Of a stretch of 6,041 nt of DNA, positions 1 through 5,964 are shown piece by piece. The notes under the pieces are model-generated. The model was given only the letters and a program-made list of their open reading frames with translations, did no database searches and was not told the DNA's origin. Source of the DNA: JBEKYD01 sp049509915 (GTDB taxonomy: Bacteria > Acidobacteriota > Terriglobia > Bryobacterales > Bryobacteraceae); the NCBI GenBank assembly GCA_049509915.1, contig JBEKZL010000415.1:1-6041 (forward strand), read 5' to 3'. Both the position numbers and the translations under genes were made by a program. The first letter of the stretch is position 1. Each line of letters opens with the position of its first letter.

Positions 1-752
1 GCGCGCGCGTAACCTCTCTGGTAAACGCGGGCGTGTGGGTAGACGACCGGCTGGTGCGGGCGCGCTGGATCGCCGGCGCCGACGGAGGCAACTCGGCCGT
101 GCGGCGCTGGGCCGGCCTCGATCGCAGCCGGCGCCACAACCGGCGCTATGGGTTTCGCCGCCATTACCGGATTGCGCCCTGGAGCGAATTCATGGAGATC
201 CATTGGGCGGACGGGTGCCAGATTTACGTCACGCCGGTGAGCGATGGCGAAGTGTGCGTGGTGGCGATTTCGTGCGATCCGCGCCTGCGCCTGGATGCCG
301 CTCTGGCACTCTTTCCGCAGCTCCGCAGCCGGCTGGAAGCGGCTGCGGCGGCATCTTCCGAACGCGGCGGGGTTTCCTGTACCCGCCGCCTCAAGCACGT
401 GTGGAGGGGGAATGTGGCGCTGGTCGGCGACGCCTCCGGTTCGGTCGACGCCGTTACCGGCGAAGGTCTGTGCCTGCTCTTCCAGCAGGCCGCCGCGCTG
501 GCCGCCGCGCTGGCCCGCGAAGATCTTTCCGCCTACCAGGCCGCCCATCGGCGGCTGGGACGGCGGCCCGAATGGATGGGAGACCTGATGCTGATGCTGG
601 ACCGCTTTCCGGCGCTGCGCCGGCGCACGATCCAGGCCATGGCGCGCGACCCGCGCCTGTTTGCCCGCCTGCTGGCCATGCACGTGGGCGAGCTTTCCCC
701 GTTCGGCTGTGTCGCGAGCGGACTTTCGCTCGGCTGGGAGATGCTGGTTTGA
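1..752 (+). CDS. FAD-dependent oxidoreductase, geranylgeranyl-reductase-like (5' end outside window)
   Basis: Partial gene. The reading frame is open from base 3 to the TGA at 750-752, so the true start and the N-terminal FAD-binding GxGxxG lie off the left edge; the GTG at 33 is internal. Two marks of the PHBH/geranylgeranyl-reductase flavoprotein superfamily are visible. The first is an ADG-type motif (IAGADGGNSAVRRWAGL, about bases 66-116). The second is the GD motif VGDASGSVDAVTGEG (about bases 423-467), whose Asp contacts the FAD ribose; the TGEG that follows is typical of the geranylgeranyl-reductase side of the family. Between them lies the usual beta-sheet substrate domain, and the C-terminal part is an Arg/Leu-rich helical tail ending in EMLV. 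Such enzymes reduce or hydroxylate isoprenoid, quinone or polyketide substrates with NAD(P)H; the substrate here is unknown. The next gene starts two bases after this stop, which suggests one transcript. The superfamily call is firm and the exact reaction is not. Confidence 0.85.
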   Translation, partial: ARVTSLVNAGVWVDDRLVRARWIAGADGGNSAVRRWAGLDRSRRHNRRYGFRRHYRIAPWSEFMEIHWADGCQIYVTPVSDGEVCVVAISCDPRLRLDAALALFPQLRSRLEAAAAASSERGGVSCTRRLKHVWRGNVALVGDASGSVDAVTGEGLCLLFQQAAALAAALAREDLSAYQAAHRRLGRRPEWMGDLMLMLDRFPALRRRTIQAMARDPRLFARLLAMHVGELSPFGCVASGLSLGWEMLV

Positions 753-754
753 CG

Positions 755-1333
755 ATGACGACTTTTCGCTCCGCCCGATGGCAACTGCCAATTTTCGCAA
801 TGCTCTTTGCCTGTCCTCTGGCGGCCCAGCAGACGGCCTGGCAGCTGGACGCGGCTCAAACCAAGATCGAGTACACCTTGGGCGACGTGCTCCACACCGT
901 ACACGGCACCTTCGCCATCAAGCGCGGCGATCTGCGCTTCGATCCGGAAAGCGGCAAAGCCAGCGGCGATATGGTAGTGGACGCCAAAAGCGGCAATAGC
1001 GGCAACTCCACCCGCGACCGCAAAATGAACCGCGAAATCCTGGACAGCGACAAATATCCCGAAATTGTTTTCCGTCCCGACCGCATCCAAGGCATGGTGT
1101 CCGCGCAAGGCGTCTCCCAGATTGCCGTGCATGGCACGTTTGAAATCCACGGCGCGGGCCACGAAATCGCCATGTCCATGCAAGTCGAGCCGTTCAATGG
1201 CAACTTGAAGGTGGCCGCCCGGTTTGATATTCCCTATCAGAAGTGGGGCATGAAGAACCCGAGCACCCTGTTCTTGCGGGTAGACGACAAGGTGGCCATC
1301 ACCATTCACGCCGTCTGGCGACCGGCGCGTTGA
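755..1333 (+). CDS. YceI-family secreted lipid-binding protein
   Basis: 192 aa, a usual length for YceI proteins, which are lipocalin-like beta barrels that bind polyisoprenoid or other amphiphilic chains in the periplasm. Residues 1-24 look like a signal peptide: Arg5/Arg8, hydrophobic LPIFAMLFA, and a likely signal peptidase I cut after PLAA (24). Cys20 gives a poor lipobox (LFAC followed by Pro), so a lipoprotein is less likely. The mature part has the family hallmarks: WQLDAAQTKIEYTLG (29-43), TVHGTF (48-53), the Asn/Ser-rich turn leading to TRDRKM (86-91), YPEIVFRPDRI (101-111), a second HGTFEIHG (126-133), and GMKNPSTLFLRVDDKV (165-180) near the end. ATG 755 is the only sensible start. 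GGGAG at 736-740 is a ribosome site at a rather long distance (14 nt), so translation may partly depend on coupling to the gene upstream. Family call firm; ligand unknown. Confidence 0.92.
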   Translation: MTTFRSARWQLPIFAMLFACPLAAQQTAWQLDAAQTKIEYTLGDVLHTVHGTFAIKRGDLRFDPESGKASGDMVVDAKSGNSGNSTRDRKMNREILDSDKYPEIVFRPDRIQGMVSAQGVSQIAVHGTFEIHGAGHEIAMSMQVEPFNGNLKVAARFDIPYQKWGMKNPSTLFLRVDDKVAITIHAVWRPAR

Positions 1334-1353
1334 AAAGGAGCCGGCAGCGGCCC
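1333..1353 (-). terminator. Probable intrinsic terminator of the aminotransferase-pckA operon
   Basis: Read on the minus strand, GGGCCG (1353-1348), loop CTGC and CGGCTC (1343-1338) form a 6-bp stem with one G-U pair. CCTTTT follows at 1338-1333. It lies about 49 nt after the pckA stop, in the short gap between convergent genes, and touches the yceI stop codon. The T run is only four bases, so the terminator may be weak. The plus strand has no T run after the same hairpin, so it would not serve yceI. Confidence 0.4.
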
Positions 1354-1401
1354 TATACTCCATTTCGGAACCACTTTGGAGCGTTCGGTGCAACCCGAGC
1401 C

Positions 1402-3057
1402 TCACCCCTCGGCGATCGCAGTCCTCGGGCCGCCTTCCGGCACTTCCTTGGGGCACTCCGCGCCGAAGAGTTTGAAGTTCTGCACGAAGCGCGCGGCGAG
1501 CGTGGCGTACTTGCGTGCGTAGGCCTCACGGTTAGGCCACGCCGCCGCGGGGTCCAGAATCTGGGCCGGTACGCCCTCGCACTCCACCGGTACCGCAAAG
1601 CGGAATACCGGGTCCTCGCGGAATTCGACGCGGTTCAACTTTCCCGCCAGGGCCGCATTCAACAGCGCGCGGGTGTAGCGGATGCTGATCCGCTTGCCCA
1701 CGCCGAACGGACCGCCGGTCCAGCCCGTATTCACCAGCCAGCAGATCGAGCCGTGCCGCAGCAGCCTCGCTTTCAGCATTTCCGCATAGCGATAGGGATG
1801 GTGCACCATGAACGGGCCGCCGAAGCAGGTGCTGAAGGTGATCTCCGGTTCGGCGCCCAGCCCGATTTCGGTGCCCGCGATTTTGCTGGTGTAGCCCGAA
1901 ATGAAATGGTAAATGGCCTGTTCCGGCGAAAGGCGCGCGATGGGCGGCATCACCCCGCTGGCATCGCACGTCAGGAACACCACGTTCCGCGGATGCCCCG
2001 CCATTTTGGGCGGCAGATAATTCTCGATGTAATCGAGGGGGTACGCCCCGCGGGTATTCTCCGTCAAAGCATCGTCGTTGAGATCGAGCCGCCGCGAGAG
2101 CGGATCGAGCACCACGTTTTCCAGGATCGTCCCGAAGCGCCGCGTGCAGGCGTGAATCTGCGGCTCTGCCTCGGGCGACAGCCGGATCACCTTGGCGTAG
2201 CAGCCGTCTTCGAAATTGAATACGCCGTCTTCGCTCCAGCCGTGTTCGTCGTCGCCCACCAGTTGCCGCGCGGGGTCCGCCGAAAGGGTGGTCTTGCCGG
2301 TACCCGAAAGTCCGAAGAACAGCGCCGCATCGCCATCCGGCCCCACGTTGGCCGAGCAATGCATGGGCAGCACGCCCTCGAGCGGCAGCAGGAAATTCAG
2401 CACCGTGAACACCGTCTTCTTGATCTCGCCGCCGTACTCCGAGCCGCCGATAATGGCCAGCCGTTGGGCAAAGTGGATGATGATGAACGTCTCGGTGCGG
2501 GTGCCGTCCATGATCGGCGAGGCCTGAAAAGACGGCACCGCGATCACCGTGAACTCCGGCACGTGGTGTTTCAGCTCTTCGCTGCGGCGGATCTTCATGA
2601 ACATATTGCGCGCGAACAGGCTGTGCCACGCCTTCTCGGTGACGATGCGAATCGGCATGCGGTAGCGCGGGTCTGCGCCCGCGTAGCAATCCTGCACGAA
2701 CACGTCGCGGCCCTGCAGGAAACCCTGGATGCGCGTGAGCAACCCACTGAATTTTTCGGCGCTGAACGGACGGTTGTATTCGCCCCACCAGATGCGGTTC
2801 TCGGTGGAATGCTCGCGGACGATGAACTTATCCGCCGCCGCCCGCGCGGTGTGCTTGCCTGTGGTCACCACCACCGGCCCCAGGTGGGAGACGCGCGCTT
2901 CGCCGCGGAACACCGCCTCTTCGTACAACGACGCCGTCGGCAGGTTCCAGTAGACGCGGTGCAGGTTCGTCAGCCCATGGTTCTGCAACCCGTAAATGCT
3001 CGCCAGTTTGCCGGCTTCCGGCTGCGCCGGAGACGGCAGATCGAGATAAGGATTCAT
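1402..3057 (-). CDS. pckA: Phosphoenolpyruvate carboxykinase (ATP)
   Basis: 551 aa, close to the usual 530-545 of ATP-type PEPCK (EC 4.1.1.49), a cytosolic enzyme converting oxaloacetate + ATP to PEP + CO2 + ADP in gluconeogenesis. Catalytic landmarks run in order: EYGGEIKK (207-214; Tyr208 and the metal-ligand Lys214), MHCSAN (232-237; metal-ligand His233), the P-loop GLSGTGKTTLS (249-259; Lys255), the metal-binding kinase-2 segment GDDEHGW (268-274), then NFEDGCYAK (281-289), ENTRGAYP (333-340; Arg336) and the adenine-side RISIRYTRA (456-464). The substrate-loop Arg72 is present, but its motif reads HTARAAADK where the family usually has TGRSPKDK. The start ATG (3057-3055) overlaps the stop of the upstream aminotransferase as ATGA, with GAGGGA shortly before it. 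The overlap suggests translational coupling. Identity is secure; the ATP (not GTP) type follows from the motifs. Confidence 0.97.
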   Translation of the reverse strand: MNPYLDLPSPAQPEAGKLASIYGLQNHGLTNLHRVYWNLPTASLYEEAVFRGEARVSHLGPVVVTTGKHTARAAADKFIVREHSTENRIWWGEYNRPFSAEKFSGLLTRIQGFLQGRDVFVQDCYAGADPRYRMPIRIVTEKAWHSLFARNMFMKIRRSEELKHHVPEFTVIAVPSFQASPIMDGTRTETFIIIHFAQRLAIIGGSEYGGEIKKTVFTVLNFLLPLEGVLPMHCSANVGPDGDAALFFGLSGTGKTTLSADPARQLVGDDEHGWSEDGVFNFEDGCYAKVIRLSPEAEPQIHACTRRFGTILENVVLDPLSRRLDLNDDALTENTRGAYPLDYIENYLPPKMAGHPRNVVFLTCDASGVMPPIARLSPEQAIYHFISGYTSKIAGTEIGLGAEPEITFSTCFGGPFMVHHPYRYAEMLKARLLRHGSICWLVNTGWTGGPFGVGKRISIRYTRALLNAALAGKLNRVEFREDPVFRFAVPVECEGVPAQILDPAAAWPNREAYARKYATLAARFVQNFKLFGAECPKEVPEGGPRTAIAEG

Positions 3058-4274
3058 CGCCAGTCCCTCACCAGCTTGCGGTCGCCCAGGAACATTTCAT
3101 TGGGCGCCGTCGGGTCTACCGCCCAACGAATGCGCTCGATGCCTTCGGTCACCTCCCGCGTGCCGCCGCAGAAACTCAGCCGCAGGTGCCCCTCCATTCC
3201 GAACTCGCGCCCCGGCACCGTCACCACCCGCACCTTATCGAGCAGCAACCGCGATAGTTTCTGCGAATCCTTCTCGTAGGCGCTGAAATCCGGGAAGCAG
3301 TAAAAGGTGCCTCCCGGCTTAGTCACTTTCACCCCGTCGATGGCCGACAGCCGGTTCACCATTACATCGCGGTTGTTTTCGAGCGTCAGCCGCAAACTTT
3401 CGATGGACGACTGCACCCCGTTCAGGGCGCCGACCGCCGCCCACTGCGACGGCGCCGCCGGCCCGGAAGTCTCCTGCGACTGTATGTTCGCCATGGCGCG
3501 GATTACTTCCCGGTTGCCGACGGCCCAGCCGATGCGGAACCCCGTCATCGCGTACATCTTCGACACGCAATTCACCACCACCAGCTTGGAGCTGTCCAGG
3601 TTGTTCACCTTGCTGAAGTGGTAGCAGTTCGCCGCCGCGCGGCCGTCGAAGACGAGGCGATTGTAGGTATCGTCCATGATCAGGTAAAGGTTCCGCTTCT
3701 CGCACAACTCCACCACGCCGGCCACGAACTCGTCAGAGTACACCACCCCGGAGGGATTATTCGGACTGTTGAGGATGATCGCCTTTGTGGACTGGCCCAC
3801 CGCCTCGGCAAGCTCCTCCACCGTCGGCTCGAAGCCGCCGCCGGACGCCGCCACCGGGACCGGCACGCCGCCCGCCAGCTTGACCATTTCCGGATAGCTC
3901 ACCCAGTAGGGAACCGGAAAGACGACCTCCTCTTTCGGATCGAGGATGGCGTGAAGCAGCACCATGATGGCCTGCTTGGCCCCGCTTGAAGCGATCACGT
4001 TCCCGGCGGCCGCCAGCCGCCCGTAGTGTTCCTCGGTGTAACGGATGATGGCCTTCTTGAGCGCCGGAATTCCGTCCGCCGGGGTGTAGCGCACCTCGCC
4101 GGTTGCGAGCAGCGCCGAGCAGCTCACAATCGCGTCCACCGGCGCCTTGCTTCTGGGTTCTCCGCCGCCCAGGTGTATCACCGGTTCGCCCTTTTCACGC
4201 AGCAGCGCCGCCGTTTCGTTCAGCTTCAGCGTCGGCGATTCGGAAATCGATCTTGCCAGTTGGCTGAGACTCAT
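3054..4274 (-). CDS. Class I PLP-dependent aminotransferase, aspartate-aminotransferase type
   Basis: 406 aa, fold-type I aminotransferase resembling thermophile-type (I-beta) aspartate aminotransferases. Visible motifs: GGGEP (36-40), YTPADGIPALKKAI (63-76), SSGAKQA (96-102), the strongly AspC-like PVPYWVSYPEM (120-130), NSPNNPSG (169-176) with the Asn that bonds the cofactor ring oxygen, the Asp201/Tyr204 pair in DDTY, the Schiff-base Lys239 in SKMYAMTGFRIGW, and Arg365 in HLRLSFCG, which binds the substrate alpha-carboxylate. Likely reaction: aspartate + 2-oxoglutarate to oxaloacetate + glutamate. Related enzymes also accept prephenate or aromatic acids, so the substrate is inferred. The ATG at 4274 is supported by GAAGGG eight bases upstream. 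The stop overlaps the pckA start by four bases, so its oxaloacetate could feed PckA directly. An insertion sequence begins about 100 bp upstream of the start. Confidence 0.92.
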   Translation of the reverse strand: MSLSQLARSISESPTLKLNETAALLREKGEPVIHLGGGEPRSKAPVDAIVSCSALLATGEVRYTPADGIPALKKAIIRYTEEHYGRLAAAGNVIASSGAKQAIMVLLHAILDPKEEVVFPVPYWVSYPEMVKLAGGVPVPVAASGGGFEPTVEELAEAVGQSTKAIILNSPNNPSGVVYSDEFVAGVVELCEKRNLYLIMDDTYNRLVFDGRAAANCYHFSKVNNLDSSKLVVVNCVSKMYAMTGFRIGWAVGNREVIRAMANIQSQETSGPAAPSQWAAVGALNGVQSSIESLRLTLENNRDVMVNRLSAIDGVKVTKPGGTFYCFPDFSAYEKDSQKLSRLLLDKVRVVTVPGREFGMEGHLRLSFCGGTREVTEGIERIRWAVDPTAPNEMFLGDRKLVRDWR

Positions 4275-4282
4275 AGCCTTTT

Positions 4283-4288
4283 CCCTTC
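4283..4288 (-). promoter_or_regulatory. Ribosome binding site of the aminotransferase
   Basis: GAAGGG on the minus strand, eight bases before the ATG at 4274-4272. It fixes the chosen start. I see no convincing -35/-10 pair for the operon in the 100 bp between this site and the insertion sequence. Confidence 0.6.
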
Positions 4289-4322
4289 AGGTAGTCGACT
4301 CCCCTTGCAATCTGACGGGGAT

Positions 4323-4334
4323 CACTACATAGTG
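4323..4334. repeat. Short palindrome CACTACATAGTG upstream of the aminotransferase operon
   Basis: Perfect 5-bp inverted repeat CACTA-CA-TAGTG, 49 bp before the aminotransferase start codon and in an AT-richer patch. An 8-bp palindrome CGGATCCG follows at 4346-4353. Either could be an operator half-site pair, but short palindromes also arise by chance and no family of regulator is indicated. Confidence 0.25.
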
Positions 4335-4382
4335 TAAAGGATTTTCGGATCCGTTACCTGTAGCCATTGCTGATATGTCGCA

Positions 4383-4424
4383 GCAAAATGATAATTTCCT
4401 ATTTCGGCAAAGTAGAAATGTCCT
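4383..4424 (+). repeat. Degenerate direct repeats in the IS left end
   Basis: Two 18-bp copies with a 24-bp period: 4383-4400 (GCAAAATGATAATTTCCT) and 4407-4424 (GCAAAGTAGAAATGTCCT), identical at 13 of 18 positions. ATGTCGCAGC just before (4375-4384) looks like the tail of a further partial copy. Repeated motifs of this kind at an IS end usually serve as transposase binding sites. Confidence 0.6.
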
Positions 4425-4468
4425 GTTGACGGGGTTCAGCCTGAAGGGTGGGCGAAGGACATCTGCTG

Positions 4469-5746
4469 ATGACCCAGACCGACCGAGACCGGTTGGTGGC
4501 CTTGAAGAAGGCCAAGAAGAAACTGATCACCCAGAAACAGGCGGCCGAGGAGATCGGCGTGACGGAGCGACAGGTGCGGCGACTCCTGCGCAAGCTGCGG
4601 TGGAAAGGAGACGGGGCGGTGAAGCTGCCGGCAGAGACGGAACAGCGAGCGATCCGGGTTCTTTCCGACCCGCAGTATCGGGGCTTCGGGCCGACGCTGG
4701 CGGCCGAGTACCTCGACAAGTTGCACCAGATCACGGTGAGCAAGGAGACACTGCGGCGGTGGATGGGGGAGGCGGGATTATGGAAAGCCGGCCATCGGCA
4801 GGTAGGGGAGGTGCATCCGTGGCGGCCGCGGCGGAGCCGCTGGGGCGAGTTGGTGCAATGGGACACCAGCACCCACGAGTGGCTGGAAGGACGCGGGGAG
4901 CGCATCTATGTGATTTCCATGATCGACGATGCCACCAGCCGGCTATTCGCCAGGTTCGTGCGGCACGACTCCAGCGAGGAGAACCGGCGACTGTTGGGAT
5001 CGTACCTGGAGCGATTTGGCCGGCCGCTGGCGTTTTATACGGATAAGGCAGGCATGTTTCAGGTCGCGGTCAAGAGCAAACGGCAAGAGCAGCGGGAGGG
5101 TCGGGACCGGCCGCAGATGGCGCCGACGCAGATTGAGCGGGCGCTTGGCGAGTTGAACGTGGTGTGGATCGCGGCGCATTCGCCGCAGGCTAAGGGGCGC
5201 GTCGAACGCCAATTTTTGACGGCGCAGGATCGTCTGGTAAAAGGCCTGCGAGTGGCCGCGGCGCGCACCATCGAGGAGGCCAATGCCTACCTGGAGAAAG
5301 AATATCTGCCTTGGTGGAACCGGACCCTGACGGTGGCGCCGGCCGAGTTGGCCGACGCCCATCGGCCACTAGGTAAAGAGCACGATCTGGCGGCGATTCT
5401 GAGCCACGTGGAACAGCGTCAGGTGACCAATGACTACACCGTGCGGTACGACGGAAAGGTTTATCAAATCGACCGCCGGGACATACAGGTTGGAATGCGG
5501 AGGGCGTGGGTACGAGTGGAACAGCGATTGGACGGGAGCGTGGCCGTGCAGTTCCAGGGGCGTTATGCGCGCGTGCGGCGCTGCGCGCCGCCGATGCCGG
5601 AGTTGGAGGCCATCGGGAAGATGGCGGCCGAAGCCCCGCGCCCAACCCGCAAGGCCGCACGCAAAAACGATTGGATGAAGAACTTCTCGGTGCGGTCCGG
5701 CCCATCGCTCAGCCAAGCCATCGAGGTATCCAATGCGCGCGGTTGA
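4469..5746 (+). CDS. IS1202/ISDol1-like (ISNCY) DDE transposase
   Basis: 425 aa from ATG 4469, chosen over the in-frame GTG at 4448 because GAAGGA (4454-4459) sits nine bases before the ATG and nothing suitable precedes the GTG. Domains in order: an N-terminal helix-turn-helix (about 17-45, ITQKQAAEEIGVTERQVRRLL); a linker with a second putative DNA-binding helix region (about 60-110); an RNase H-like integrase core; and a beta-rich C-terminal domain (about 315-370) before a basic tail. The catalytic acids are visible: Asp132 in VQWDTSTHEW, Asp192 in FYTDKAGMF and Glu246 in HSPQAKGRVERQF, the last a strong hallmark of this transposase group. The frame has no stop or frameshift, so the protein is probably intact. 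It catalyses cut and strand transfer of its own element. Neighbours are unrelated metabolic genes, as expected for an insertion. Confidence 0.9.
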   Translation: MTQTDRDRLVALKKAKKKLITQKQAAEEIGVTERQVRRLLRKLRWKGDGAVKLPAETEQRAIRVLSDPQYRGFGPTLAAEYLDKLHQITVSKETLRRWMGEAGLWKAGHRQVGEVHPWRPRRSRWGELVQWDTSTHEWLEGRGERIYVISMIDDATSRLFARFVRHDSSEENRRLLGSYLERFGRPLAFYTDKAGMFQVAVKSKRQEQREGRDRPQMAPTQIERALGELNVVWIAAHSPQAKGRVERQFLTAQDRLVKGLRVAAARTIEEANAYLEKEYLPWWNRTLTVAPAELADAHRPLGKEHDLAAILSHVEQRQVTNDYTVRYDGKVYQIDRRDIQVGMRRAWVRVEQRLDGSVAVQFQGRYARVRRCAPPMPELEAIGKMAAEAPRPTRKAARKNDWMKNFSVRSGPSLSQAIEVSNARG

Positions 5747-5777
5747 GCACCCGCCGCGTGGCAAAAGGCAATTGGAG

Positions 5778-5800
5778 CGCCGGGCAAAAGCGGCCCGGCG
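5778..5800. repeat. 8-bp GC-rich hairpin after the transposase gene
   Basis: CGCCGGGC (5778-5785), loop AAAAGCG, GCCCGGCG (5793-5800): a perfect 8-bp stem 31 bp after the transposase stop. The plus strand continues ATCTTCGCGCTTTAT, which lacks a proper T run, and the minus strand continues CTCCAATTGCCTTTT. It could be a weak terminator for the transposase or for a leftward RNA; neither is certain. Confidence 0.45.
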
Positions 5801-5817
5801 ATCTTCGCGCTTTATCT

Positions 5818-5964
5818 ATCCGAAGACCGCTGCTCGAGGACTTCACCGAAGCAGATATGCCCTGAAAAACCAAAACCCCCAGAGCGGGCATCTTATGGCC
5901 CGGTTTGACTGGGGGTATAGTGCCGTCTGCTTCGGAGCCAGCCCCGTCGCAGCGGTCTTCGGAT
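5818..5964 (-). ncRNA. Candidate structured RNA: concentric inverted repeats forming a rod of about 147 nt
   Basis: Four inverted repeats lie inside one another: 16 bp perfect (ATCCGAAGACCGCTGC 5818-5833 with 5949-5964), 10 bp (CCGAAGCAGA 5846-5855 with 5926-5935), 8 bp (ACCCCCAG 5875-5882 with 5909-5916) and 5 bp (CGGGC 5885-5889 with 5898-5902, 8-nt loop). Read on the minus strand, the gap between the first two also pairs as GGGGCU with AGUCCU using two G-U wobbles. The plus strand would have A-C clashes there, which favours a minus-strand RNA. The shape is a closing stem of about 39 nt per arm, a lopsided bubble (9 and 19 nt) and a 42-nt terminal stem-loop. This plan resembles 6S RNA but I recognise no family sequence. 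No clear promoter is seen at 5965-6041, which holds only a small hairpin (GGGAG 5973-5977 with CTCCC 5983-5987). A decayed palindromic mobile element is the main alternative. No convincing protein frame covers it. Confidence 0.4.

Larger units (their letters stand above)
4376..5746 (+). mobile_element. Insertion sequence of the IS1202/ISDol1-like (ISNCY) type, right end not found
   Basis: The element holds one transposase gene. Its left end is placed at TGTCGCAGC (4376), because TGTC is a common terminal sequence for such elements and the repeats that follow look like transposase binding sites. The left end carries spaced copies of a GCAAA...AATgTCC-like unit (see the repeat at 4383-4424). 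If intact, an inverted copy (a sequence like GGACATTTCTACTTTGCC) should follow the transposase stop; I read 5747-6041 on both strands and found none. The right limit given is therefore only the end of the gene. I also see no target-site duplication, as expected if one end is lost. Family placement rests on the transposase motifs and is from memory. Confidence 0.7.

Noticed and set aside
533..1456. Minus-strand open frame opposite the oxidoreductase and yceI genes
   Set aside because: Its translation has no family features, and both plus-strand genes beneath it have clear motifs and a signal peptide.
1243..3279. Very long plus-strand open frame opposite pckA
   Set aside because: It is antisense to a gene with clear catalytic motifs, its protein is Arg/His/Gln-rich with no recognisable domain, and it runs through the end of yceI and into the aminotransferase. 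GC-rich coding DNA commonly leaves such frames open.
4448..4468. GTG at 4448 as the transposase start
   Set aside because: The ATG at 4469 has GAAGGA at ideal spacing, while the GTG has no proper ribosome site, and the family's N-terminus fits the ATG.
5846..5870. SRP (4.5S-like) RNA suggested by CCGAAGCAG
   Set aside because: The conserved SRP apical loop has GGAAGGAAGCAGC-like sequence in a different fold; only a few bases agree and they lie in a stem here, not a loop.
5818..5964. Retron msr-msd RNA
   Set aside because: Nested stems with outer inverted repeats recall a retron, but no reverse transcriptase gene follows on the minus strand; the next gene is a transposase on the other strand.
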